Of a stretch of 64,000 bases of DNA, positions 39,557 through 49,784 are shown piece by piece (positions within the stretch are counted from its first letter, which is position 1; each line of letters begins with the position of its first letter). Under the pieces are notes generated by a model. The model did not search any database and had not been told where the DNA came from. It worked only from the letters and a program-made list of their open reading frames with translations. The DNA is taken from positions 88,603,938 to 88,667,937 of the forward strand of contig CM053033.1 in the NCBI GenBank assembly GCA_028564925.1, read 5' to 3'. The DNA is from Lithobates sylvaticus. Taxonomy: Eukaryota; Chordata; Amphibia; Anura; Ranidae. The translations under genes were made by a program, and so were the position numbers.

Positions 39557-39949
39557 AATTAGGGTTGACTAAAGTGGTTCTAAAGGCTCAAGGTTTTTTT
39601 TTACATTAATGCATTCAGGTAAAAAACCTTCAAGCTGCAGCCCCCTCTAATATTTACCTTAGCCCAGGACTTTTTTTCTCAGAGTATAGGTGCAGAAACT
39701 CCCCTCTACTGAACCCCCCCTTACCTCTGCCCTATTCTGAGCACTGTCTCTTGGTTCCACCACCTACCCAACTCCCAGTACCACCCCTTTCAGAAAATAC
39801 AGAACCAAGTATAATTTTGTGGTGCTAAAAAATGTGCATGGAATTTGTTAATGATTACAAGAAAAGTAGTAATAGTGACCCTCTGCAGTCAGCAACAATA
39901 GATCCCCCACACAACATTAGACTCCCCCAGCAACTATGGATGTAAATAG

Positions 39950-40140
39950 GTGTAAATAGATGTGTAAATAGATGTGTAAATAGAAATAAATAAATAAATA
40001 AAATATTAACACCTAATCCAAAACCTAGCCCCTAATCCTAACCCCAACATCTAAACCTTAACTCTAACCCCTCACCCTAACAAAAAAATAATAATAAGTG
40101 AAGAAGAATAATAATAATAATAATAATAATAAAGAAATAA
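39950..40140 (+). repeat. Low-complexity tract with telomere-like words and (AAT)n
   Basis: 40010-40080 contains cctaatcctaaccccaac, cttaactctaacccctcacc and cctaac words resembling degenerate vertebrate telomere repeats (CCCTAA). It is flanked by aaat and aat runs. No exact hexamer array is present, so it is only telomere-like. Confidence 0.5.
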
Positions 40141-40346
40141 AAGCTGATGGAAAAGCTGAAAAACCTAACAACAGATAATGGTTTTCGCTATTGGCTAATA
40201 AAAAACTCCAAAGCTCAAAAACGCTGTATAAATCGTGCTAAAATAGCGCAAAAAAAGAGGCTATTCTCAGGTGGGAATGCAGCCTTTCACAGCTCTGCCA
40301 CACATTACAGCTCTGTCTGGCAGGGAAGGAGACCTGATCATTCAGT

Positions 40347-40770
40347 AAGCCCCCGTACACACGGTAGGACATTCCGATCACCAAATCCGTCGGATAATTT
40401 CTGACGGACTTTGTCCGAAACTGGTATTGCACACACAGGGTCGGACAAAGTTGTCGGAAAATCCATTCCGAACGAGGTGACGTACAAAACGTACGACGGG
40501 ACTACGTACAGGGCAGTAGCCAATAGCTTCCGTTTCCAAATTTCTTCTGAGCATGCGTGGAACTTTGTGCGTCGGAATTCTCTACACACGATCGGAAAAA
40601 GTCTGATCAGATTTTGTTGTCGGAAAATTTTAGATCCTGCTCTCAAATTTTTTCCGTCGGAAATTCCGACGGAAAAAGTCCGCTAGAGCCCACACATGAT
40701 CGGATTTTCCGACAACATAATCCGATTGGACTTTTTCCATCGGAATATCCGACCGTGTGTACAGGGCATA
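40347..40770. mobile_element. MITE (gcccccgtacacacggt ends)
   Basis: gcccccgtacacacggtagg and gaccgtgtgtacagggc are inverted. The arms repeatedly contain ccgtcggaa/ttccgacgg words. The 424-bp copy is non-coding and belongs to the same broad group as the Harbinger-type MITEs. Confidence 0.7.
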
Positions 40771-40898
40771 ACACTTACAGGTCTCGTCCCCGTCCCCAGT
40801 CTGTAAATGGACAATGAAGGGAAAAGACGCAGCTTGCAAAGCACAGGCTTCCAGCTAGAAAGGTCTCTGGTAACCTCCAATCTTCAGACAATATATAG

Positions 40899-41085
40899 CA
40901 GTGGTTCTTAACCTCAGTCCTCAGTACCCCCCACCAGGCCATGTTTGCAGGCTTTCCTTTTATCTTGCACAGGTGCTTTAAATCTAAGTCAATGGCTTGG
41001 TATTTTGGACAGCTATTTTATCTAAGGGAAATTCCCAAAATATGGCCTGGTGGGGGGTAATGAGGACTGAGGTTAAGAACCACTG
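40899..41085. mobile_element. hAT-type MITE with near-perfect 8-bp target duplication
   Basis: Terminal repeats cagtggttcttaacctcagt and actgaggttaagaaccactg, extended by ccaccaggcca/tggcctggtgg. The flanks atatatag and atatagag are an 8-bp target duplication with one mismatch. Confidence 0.85.
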
Positions 41086-41089
41086 ATAT

Positions 41090-41244
41090 AGAGAAAGCTG
41101 GCCTTCCAGTGCAACATCTAGAGAAATCAAATGCTCTTTATGAAAGTTTGTGTAGTACAGTCATGCAAGAACCATGTACTACACAAACTATAATAAAGAG
41201 CATTTGATTATAGCAGTTGTACTGGACCACCAGCTTTCTCTATT
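41090..41244. repeat. 155-bp imperfect palindrome (long hairpin)
   Basis: The left side contains gagaaagctggccttccagt, then atcaaatgctctttat and agtttgtgtagtac. The right side contains the complements gtactacacaaact, ataaagagcatttgat and accaccagctttctc. The loop is about 17 nt (agtcatgcaagaaccat). It could be an eroded MITE. A transcript would form a miRNA-precursor-like stem, but nothing shows it is processed. Confidence 0.65.
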
Positions 41245-42030
41245 TACCAAATAAAGGGAAAAGCAGCAGAGTGATGAGCATATCTATCTGTCACTCTGCT
41301 CTCTTCTCCTATCTACATGCTCCTTGCACCGCAGCACACCTGAGACTGCCTCATTTTGCAGTTTCTCCCTTTCTCAGTCTGAGTTCTGCTGTACAGTAGA
41401 CTGCAAGAGGCTGATACCAAGTATAATTCAGGTACTTGCACTGTCTACATATAATAGAATACAATAATTTCTGCATTCATTTGTATTTATATCTGTCTGG
41501 AGGTCAGCTTTACACAGCATATGTGAGAATCCTGCTCGGTTTCTCTCTGCCAACCTTCAAGCTGCCCTTTTTGTGCTCTTGCTTAGTAATTGCTACCTTG
41601 CCACCAACGCATGTGTAGCAGATTCATTGTGCTGCAGAGAGGGAGAGAAGGGCACAGCACAGGAAAGGCAAACACTCACAAGCAGTTGCTAAGAGAAAAG
41701 CGGCTGTGACTGACAAGCTACAAATAGACCTGCCACCGCCGCACACGCAGTGCCTGCAACAGACAATGGATGTTTCCTGGCGACGGTACATTACAACAGT
41801 TTTCCTGTGAAAGTGGAGGCGTTTTTTTTGCTTTGACTGAGCATACCCCTCTCCTCCATAAAAGTCAGTCACAGCATTTCAAACAGGTTGTCTAGTTTTT
41901 GTCATTTAGACTCTAGTATTTTAGAAATAACCCTCCTAGCCCCCCCCCCCCCCATCCCCCTTTCTCCTATCACCCTCAAACTAACTGCTGGTATGAAAAA
42001 AAAAAAAAAAACTATCCAAACGACTATTTT
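41245..42030. other. Unassigned intron sequence with a C tract
   Basis: No gene or transposon end is recognised. A C12 run lies near 41941 and an A run near 41998. Confidence 0.35.
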
Positions 42031-42034
42031 ACTT

Positions 42035-42310
42035 AAGGCTCCATTCACATATATGCGAATTGGATGCATTTTGAACCGCATCCAATTCGCATGACATGTG
42101 AATCAAGCCAGCTTTCTATGGAGTCGGTTCACATATATGCGGTGCAGTGGCAGTGCAAATTCACTGCAAATTTAAAAATAGTCCTGTGCATTTTTTTAGC
42201 ACCGTGGTGCGGTCCAGATGCGAATTCCAGGCTCATCGCCTTCTATGGGAACACATCTGAATCGCACATCAGATCAGTTTTAAACATGAATTAGATCCGA
42301 ATTTGGGAAG
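42035..42310. mobile_element. gcgaattggatgc-type MITE
   Basis: It shares tgcgaattggatgc with gcatccaattcgcatg, and the later atgcgaattccagg and catctgaatcgcac words, with the copies at 36328 and 43670. It is non-coding. Confidence 0.5.
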
Positions 42311-42344
42311 GGTTTTTTGAGGTCGGCGGATGTCATGATTGACG

Positions 42345-42895
42345 ATTGGTCTACACCAGGGGACATTGTTTTTGTTTTTTTAATAAATGATTTGTCAATT
42401 TCTTTTTGACACTTTTTTGGGTGAATGTACCCCATACCCAATCACATCTGGGGGCCCCCCTGTTAAAAGAGGCTTCCAGATTCCAATAAGCCTCCCGCCT
42501 GCAGATCCCACAACCACCAGCCAGAGTTGTGGGCAAGAGACCCCTGGCCCCCATCAACATGGGTGCTTTGGGGTGGGGGGCAGTGCACCCCCATGTTGAG
42601 GGCATGTGGCCTTGTATGGTTCAGGAGTCAGGGGGTGCTCGCTCATCCCCCCCCCTTTCCTGGCCTGCCAGGCTGCATGCTTGGGTAAAGGTCTGATATG
42701 GATTTTGGGGGGGATTTTTTGGCATGGGGGTTTCCCTTAAAATCCATACCAGACCTCAGGGTCTGGTATGGATTGGGGGGGACCCCATGCTCTTGTTTTT
42801 TTTTTTTTGGCATGGGGTTCCCCTTAAAATCCATACCAGACTCAAAAGGGCCTGGTGTGGATTGGGGAGGGACCCCCGTGCCATTTTTCTTTCAC
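42345..42895 (+). repeat. Half copy of the palindrome cassette, starting near AATAAA
   Basis: From aataaa at 42382 the sequence follows the outer half of the palindrome arms: ttgtcaa.., cacttttttgg, a hairpin around gtacc, ggggcccccctgtt, then tccagattccaataagcc, the caacatggg segment, and three hairpin modules built on atccataccagac. The promoter-like core and purine-rich body are absent. This copy shows that the outer half can exist on its own. Confidence 0.65.
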
Positions 42896-43569
42896 GATTA
42901 TTTATATTAATTTTCTATTCTAACACACTTGGTTGGGCTGTGAGCGCACTCTCTGCGCCCCAAGCCCACCCTATTTTGAAGCCTATAAGAGCCTCTGGCT
43001 CTAATCAGTGCTTCAAAAAAACACCTCCTGCAAGGGGCCAGACGCATGGATAGGGGAGGTGGCGCCTGTGTGCCCTCAATGGACAGGCCGCCACTGCTGA
43101 GGCATATTTTACCTTAATGCAGGGAATACCTTTAGAACCACTTTAAAGCTGAACTCCAGTTATGATCTTTATTGAAACAATGTAAGTATGTGTATCTAAA
43201 ACATGAGGGGCCGCTGGGGAATTTGAAGATATCACTACTACAGTGATAGCTGCGATTTTTATGGGTCCAACTACTCCTCTGCACACTAACCACAGGGTGT
43301 GGCTTGTGGGCACTGCTGCCATTCAAAGAATGCCTTTAATTTTTTTGTCAATGAATACAAGGCATCCACTTATTGGATGAGGCTGTGACATCACTGGCCC
43401 TCCTCTCCACCTATCAGAGAACTCTTTGTAATCATTGACAAAAATACAAGGTGTTCTATGAATGGTGCAGTGCTAAGTGAGCGAACCTCCTGTGTTCAGT
43501 GTTAAGGGGGGCAGCCACTCATACAGATTCTGATCAGGACCCAGGAGATTGCAGCTATTACTATAGTAG

Positions 43570-43668
43570 TGTAGCACCCTGGTGTTTAGGCAGGGTTGCT
43601 CCAAAATGTACCTGCCAGGAGTAGCTACCCTGGCTAATTATTAGGGATCAATTGATTTCTCCTAAGGC
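43570..43668 (+). mobile_element. LTR fragment, same family as the fossil ending at 39177
   Basis: It begins tgtagcaccctggtgtttag and follows the LTR start seen at 39177 (minus strand) for about 95 bp, to ggatcaattgat. It is a truncated solo piece, old. Confidence 0.45.
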
Positions 43669-43669
43669 T

Positions 43670-43915
43670 GGGTTCACACTATTGCGAATTGGATGTGGGA
43701 TCCCTGCATCCAATTCGCAATAGCAGGAGATTGTGAATGGCTCTCTATGGAGGCGGTTCACATAGCTCCGATGCGAATTTGCACAGGAGCCCTGTGCGTC
43801 TTTTGGTCCATTTCAGGTTCTAATTCAGCCCAAAATTTGACCTGAGCTGAAATCGGACCTGAAATGGTGAACCAGGACGCATGGGACCCCTGCTGGGAGC
43901 CGCATCGGTATTAGG
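43670..43915. mobile_element. gcgaattggatgc-type MITE
   Basis: It starts gggttcacactattgcgaat and has the hairpin attgcgaattggatg/catccaattcgcaat, like the copies at 36328 and 42035. It is non-coding. Confidence 0.55.
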
Positions 43916-45261
43916 TAGGGATGAGCCGAACACCCACCCCGTTCGGCTCGCACCAGAGCCCGCGAACGGACCTAAAGTCCGTGCGAGCTTTAGAACCCTA
44001 TTAGTTATAATGGATGCGAACGTTCGAAATTAAAAGTGCTCATTTTAAAGGCTAATATGCATGTTAATGTCATAAAAAGTGTTTGGGGACCTGGGTCCTG
44101 CCCCAGGGGACATGTATCAATGCAATTTTTTTTTTAAAAACGGCCGTTTTTTCAGGAGCAGTGATTTTAATAATGCTTAAATTGAAACAATAAAAGTGTA
44201 ATATTCCTTTAAATTTCGTACCTGGGGGGTGTCTATAGTATGCCTGTGAAGGGGCGCATGTTTCCCGTGTTTAGAACTGTCTCTGCGCAAAGTGTCATTT
44301 TTGAAAGTAAAAAATCTATTTAAAATCACTCGCGGCTAATGTTAATTCACGGCTCCCGTAACACAGAGAACAGTGATTCATTGAAACTCATTCATAAAAA
44401 AAAGTCATTGATAAAAAAAAAAAAAAATGAAAAAAAAAAAGCGTAGGGGTCCCCCCAAATTCAATAACCAGGCCCTTCAGGTCTGGGATGGATATTAAGG
44501 GGGATCCCAGCCAAAAAAAAAAAAAAAAAATGGCGTAGGGTCCCCCTCAAAATCCATACCAGACCCTTGAGGTCTGGTATGGATTTTAAGGGGAACCCTA
44601 GCCAAAAAAAATGGCGTGGGGTCCCCCTCAAAATCCATACCAGACCCTTATCCGAGCACGCAACCTGGCAGGCCGCAGGAAAAGAGGGGGGGACGAGAGC
44701 GGCCCCCCCTCTCGCCTGAACCGTACCAGGCCACATGCCCTCAACATTGGGAGGATGCTTTGGGGGTCTAAGACCCCTAAAGCACCTTGTCCCCATGTTG
44801 AGGACAAGGGCCTCTTCCCCACAACCGTGCCCGGTGGTTGTGGGGGTCTGCGGGCGGGGGGCTTATCGGAATCTGGAAGCCCCCTTTAACAAGGGGACCC
44901 CCAGATCCCGGCCCCCCCCCCTGTGTGAAATGGTAAGGGGGTACAAAAGTACCCCTACCATTTCACCAAAAAAGTGGCAAAAATGGTAAAAATGACAGGA
45001 GACAGTCTTTGACAATTCCTTTATTAAAATCTTCTTTCTTCTTTCTTCATCCTTCGGTTTCTTCATCTTCTCCTTCCTTCATCTTCTTCCATCTTCTTCT
45101 TCCATTTTCTTCTTCCTCCGATCCGCTTCTTCTTGCGCTGGTCTTCTCGTCCTTCTCGTCCGGCATCTTCTTCCGTCGGCGTCGGCGTCGGTGTCGGTGT
45201 CTTCTTGGGCCGCTCCGCGCAATGGGAGGCTCCCGCTGTGTGAGGCTCCGCTCCATCTGAC

Positions 45262-45396
45262 AGGTCTTTTAAAACGGAGGGCACCTGGTGACCCCGCCCC
45301 CCTCTGACGTCATGGGGAAAGCCATCATGGAATTCCCCATGACGTCCCTGTGCGTCAGAGGGGGCGGGGTCACCAGGTGCCCTCCATTATAAAAGA
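45262..45396. promoter_or_regulatory. Divergent promoter-like core with CRE site
   Basis: tataaaa at 45388-45394 faces right. The mirror site (tttaaaa on the minus strand near 45268-45274) has lost the central TATA base. Between them are GC boxes (ccccgcccc and ggggcgggg), and a CRE (tgacgtca at 45305-45312) with an outward copy catgacgtcc near 45339. Function is inferred only. Confidence 0.5.
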
Positions 45397-45629
45397 CCTG
45401 TCAGACGGAGCGGAGCCTCACACAGCGGGAGCCTCCCATTGCGCGGAGCGGCCCAAGAAGACACCGACACCGACGCCGACGGAAGAAGATGCCGGACGAG
45501 AAGGACGAGAAGACCAGCGCAAGAAGAAGCGGATCGGAGGAAGAAGAAAATGGAAGAAGAAGATGGAAGAAGATGAAGGAAGGAGAAGATGAAGAAACCG
45601 AAGGATGAAGAAAGAAGAAAGAAGATTTT

Positions 45630-45635
45630 AATAAA
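45630..45635 (+). terminator. Poly(A) signal in right arm
   Basis: AATAAA, about 240 bp from the right-facing TATA box, directly after the purine-rich body. The mirror copy is tttatt at 45020-45025 on the minus strand. Confidence 0.5.
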
Positions 45636-46857
45636 GGAATTGTCAAAGACTGTCTCCTGTCATTTTTACCATTTTTGCCACTTTTTTGGTGAAATGGTAG
45701 GGGTACTTTTGTACCCCCTTACCATTTCACACAGGGGGGGGCGGGATCTGGGGGTCCCCTTGTTAAAGGGGGCTTCCAGATTCCGATAAGCCCCCCGCCC
45801 GCAGACCCCCACAACCACCGGGCACGGTTGTGGGGAAGAGGCCCTTGTCCTCATCAACATGGGGACAAGGTGCTTTAGGGGTCTTAGACCCCCAAAGCAT
45901 CCTCCCAATGTTGAGGGCATGTGGCCTGGTACGGTTCAGGCGAGAGGGGGGGCCGCTCTCGTCCCCCCCTCTTTTCCTGCGGCCTGCCAGGTTGCGTGCT
46001 CGGATAAGGGTCTGGTATGGATTTTGAGGGGGACCCCACGCCATTTTTTTTGGCTAGGGTTCCCCTTAAAATCCATACCAGACCTCAAGGGTCTGGTATG
46101 GATTTTGAGGGGGACCCTACGCCATTTTTTTTTTTTTTTTTTGGCTGGGGTTCCCCTTAATATCCATCCCAGACCTGAAGGGCCTGGTTATTGAATTTGG
46201 GGGGACCCCTACGCTTTTTTTTTTTGTTTTTTATTAATGAATGACAGTTCTCTGTGTTACAGGAGCCATCAATTCATTAGCCGCGAGTGATTTTAAATAG
46301 CTTTTTTCCTGCAAAAATTACACTTTTTTGCAGGGAAAGTTCTAAGCACAGGAAACCTGCCCCCTTCACAGGCCACCTATAGACACCCCCCAGATGTGAT
46401 ACTGCAATGCTGTTCTAACAGCATGCACACACATATCCCCAGAAATAGAGCACATATTGTTGTCAGCAGTCAGCAGCACACTGACACGCTGACACTGACT
46501 GAAACATAATATGCGAGGCCGCCGGCGCGGCGGCCTCTTATACCGTGGGGCGTGTACTAAAGCCCCTGAGCTATAATTGGCTACAGGCATCCTGCCTGTA
46601 GCCAATTATGGCTCTCCTCGCTGCCGGCGCTGTGATTGGCCAAGCATGCGGGGTCACAGTGCATGCTTGGCCAATCATCAGCCAGCATTGCACTGCGCGG
46701 GCCGCAATGCATTGCGGGGCCGCTCGCATCACACGAATTTGATGCGAGCGGCCCCAATAGTTCTGGGCTCGCCGAGCGAGCGAACACCCGGTGCTCGATT
46801 CGAACATGGGTTCGAATCGAACACCGGGCTCATCCTTAGAGAAGGGCAATGCAAGTC

Positions 46858-47140
46858 ATAGGATGTCTGAGGGCCTATCCAGAAGCAGTATATCTAGTCT
46901 AGTTAGAAAGACTGGGATCTCAGTGGGTTGAAGGACTACAAGAAGTGAAGTGCAGAACAGCCTTGTGTGTCAAGCCAGGGACCGAGCAGGCCAGTGGGGT
47001 GAAGCTTGTGGAGACATCATTCCTGCACATGCAGAAGTGGTGTCTTGCTGGATGCTTTTCCCTGCAGGTGGCACCCCGTTATAACTCCTTCAAGCCGAGA
47101 ACTCATATTTGTGTAGGGTCGGCATGAAGGGGTTAAAAAC
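46858..47140. repeat. LTR-like fossil fragment related to 36600-38610
   Basis: It shares gtctgagggcctatccagaa with 36646 and caagccagggaccgagcagg and tggtgtcttgctgga with 38325-38580. It is short and old. Confidence 0.45.
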
Positions 47141-47187
47141 TTTTAATACTACACTATGAATTCCTCCTCTATTTCCCCTTTCTCATT

Positions 47188-47333
47188 GAGGCCTGATTCA
47201 CACCTATGCATTTTTAGTTCTTTTTGCAGATTTGCACTACAGCCCATTTACCATGGTGTCCTATGGAACATGTTCTGTAGTGCAAATTTGCAAAAAGCTG
47301 TAAAAATGCATAGGTGTGAATCAGGCCTGAGTG
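47188..47333. mobile_element. 146-bp near-perfect palindromic MITE
   Basis: aggcctgattcacacctatg and cataggtgtgaatcaggcct are exact complements. The pairing continues through catttttag/ctgtaaaaatg, tttgcagatttgcactaca and its complement, to a short loop near 47260. A transcript would be a very long hairpin. Confidence 0.8.
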
Positions 47334-47499
47334 AACTGCTGGACTGTTTTGACTGCATGGTCTATCCATGTTGGAATCCTGGCTCCTGACATCCATCCAT
47401 CCCATAGGGATATTGGGATAAGGCACAGCCTGACCTCCATAGCACATCCTGGGTCTGTATAGCTGGTAAGTGGCTAGTGAGTGGGGTGTGTACTGTCTG

Positions 47500-47760
47500 A
47501 GTGTAAAGAATCCTCCTTCATTCACTTTTGGAGCACTGGATTTTGTTAACACTTAAATGTTTATATGAAGTTTTTTTTGCACTGAAGCACTTTATTTCCT
47601 GGACTTTATGGATTTTTTTTCTTTACTTGCACATATGTTTTAAATCACATATTTTTTCTTTATCACTTGATTGTATGATTTTTACAATGATCTCATGCAC
47701 TCTCTAATGATAGCACAACACAATAATAGTTTTTATGATTCATGCTGAAAGCTGATGGGT
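47500..47760 (+). repeat. T-rich cacttt-family repeat
   Basis: Contains actttatttcctggacttta and gcacatatgttttaaatc, in the same vocabulary as 1-500. No coding signal. Confidence 0.35.
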
Positions 47761-47799
47761 GGAAGCAGAAGAAGCAGAGGAATGAAGCAACGGACACTG

Positions 47800-48420
47800 A
47801 TGACACTTAGTGCTCCTAATTGAGACAACTACACACTATAGAGGGATATGCTTTGTTCATATTTCATGTCTGAGGTTTTCAACCACTTTAATGCCCCCAG
47901 CTGCAAGTGTAAACAAAGGAAAACCGTGTTTTACATCTCTGGTCTTCACCGACCTCCCAGATCCCACTGTTAAGCAATATGTTCAGTCTTTCATCAGCAG
48001 CTGTGCCAATATACAAAGCTCAGCTTGATAATGCCAATGATCTTTCTACAGTTAATGGTTATAAATCATCTACATCAGTTATCGCTACAATATTTTTTCA
48101 GTACGGTAACTGCAGGATAACATAGATAAACCATTACGTCTGCTCCTTTGTTGTTTCCTGTTAGTGGAAGCCCAGAGATGATGCTTCAGCACCCTGGAGA
48201 GTTCTCTCCCGCTCCGATTGCTGGAAGCTAGGATGACAATTGCTGGATCTTAATAAAAGCCATCTAATGGGTATTTAGACATCTAAATGTAGTAAACCTA
48301 ATGTAAATACTATTATCCTGTTAGTATTCACGCAAGACCCTTTCCTTGTTCTTGACTTATTTAAATTCTCATAAAAAATTCTGCTTTTCATTAAAGTTTA
48401 TAATTCCATAAATACAGTAT
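47800..48420. other. Unassigned intron sequence
   Basis: No host exon, RNA gene or transposon terminus is seen. Confidence 0.35.
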
Positions 48421-48422
48421 GT

Positions 48423-48555
48423 GCAAACTTTGGCACCCCAGATGTTTTGGAACTACATTTCCCATGATGCCCAACTACACTGCAGAGTGCATAAGCATCA
48501 TGGGAAATGTAGTTCTAAAACATCTGGGGTGCCAAGGTTCACCATCACTGGTATA
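48423..48555. mobile_element. hAT-type MITE (ccagatgttttggaacta)
   Basis: The inverted arms ccccagatgttttggaacta / tagttctaaaacatctgggg and catttcccatgatgc / gcatcatgggaaatg give a 130-bp palindrome. The caaactttggcac outer word has a weak partner on the right. Confidence 0.7.
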
Positions 48556-48775
48556 GAGCATAGCAGCTATGTTTGCTCATTATGCATATATACTGCACTT
48601 CTTTCTTTGAAGCAGGGTACAGCAAATGTATATGACTGCCCCTCCTTTATCAGTGCTCCCCAAAGCGTAGTCATTAGTTTTAATTGAGAACATCTCGATT
48701 TGGCTTATCCTGTAATTGTTTTTTTCCTCAGAAGTTCAGCAAGGATGCTGTTTGCACTGCTAGATATATAGATAG

Positions 48776-49479
48776 TAGGGATCGACTTATTATCGGTGAG
48801 GCAGATTATCGGCGGCTGATATTCCCTTTTTTTGAAGTATCGGGCACCAACGTACCCAATATTAACGATATTGCTTCAAGGGGTTTTACTGGGGTGATAC
48901 CTGCAGCTGCAGGCATCACCCCGGTACCGTTCTTTAGAGCTTTATTGTAATAACAACCGATGCTCAGCTGTTATTACAAGCAGCGGGAGGGGACCCCCCC
49001 CTCCCACCACCTTCCGACGCTCGCCCGGGCTCTCCTGTCCCACTGGGAGGCCCGAGCAACCAGCCGGCACGTCCTGGCCGAAGACCTGAACAAAGCCGAT
49101 GCTTTGTTCGGGTCTCGGATCTAGTAACCCGGAAGTGATGTCATGACATCACTTCCTGGATTACTGGCATCTTAAAGGCGCCAGTTTTAAAAAATATAAA
49201 GTATTCAAAAACGCAGATCTTGATGTTTTGTGCAGAGGAGGGGTTTGGTGTCTTATAGACCCCCAATCTCTCCATAAAGGTTACCTGTCACTGCCTATTA
49301 CTGTCACAAGGGATGTTTACATTCCTTGTAACAGCAATAACAGTGATTAAAAAAAAAAGTGTAAATATATATTTTTTTTAATGTTCAGAATATCCGCAAA
49401 CAATCGGCTACCGGCCTGAGAGGTGGTCAAAATATCGGTATCGCATCGGCACCAAAAAAACAATATCGGTCGATCCCTA
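48776..49479. mobile_element. hAT-type non-autonomous element with exact 8-bp target duplication
   Basis: The ends tagggatcgac and gtcgatcccta are perfect inverted repeats. Direct copies of atagatag (48768-48775 and 49480-49487) flank it. The 704-bp interior has a local palindrome (ggggtgatacctgcagc/gctgcaggcatcacccc) and ccaataatacag-like spacers but no transposase. Exact flanks suggest a recent insertion. Confidence 0.85.
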
Positions 49480-49784
49480 ATAGATAGTAAATAGTAGCTG
49501 TGTATGTTTGTTACATACTCATGCATCTCATGAAGTTTGAATATCATCAAAAAGTTCATTTATTTCAGTAATTCTATTCAAAAAGTGAAACTCCTATATT
49601 TTATATAGATGCGTTACACACAGAGTGATATGGTTCAAGCATTTATTTCTATTAATTTTGATGATTATGGCTTACAGCTAGTGAAAACCCCAAATTCTGT
49701 ATCTCAGAAAATCAGAATATTACATGAGACCAATAAAAAAATGATTTTTAATGTACCCATATGTCAGTACTTTGACGCTAAATA

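Larger units (their letters stand above)
43916..46838. mobile_element. 2.9-kb palindromic element with divergent promoter-like core
   Basis: The termini are tagggatgagcc and ggctcatcctta. The centre is near 45328. The matching arms extend to about 44200 and 46390. Beyond that the two ends differ, and the right end (46400-46838) is a series of separate hairpins such as ggctacaggc/gcctgtagcc and tgatgcgagcggcc. Each arm carries a GC box, a TATA-like box, a (gaa)-rich body, AATAAA, a gtaccccc hairpin and two or three hairpin modules with atccataccagac. Outside the purine body the arms align with the element at 33806, although the termini are unrelated. No transposase is visible. Confidence 0.8.
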
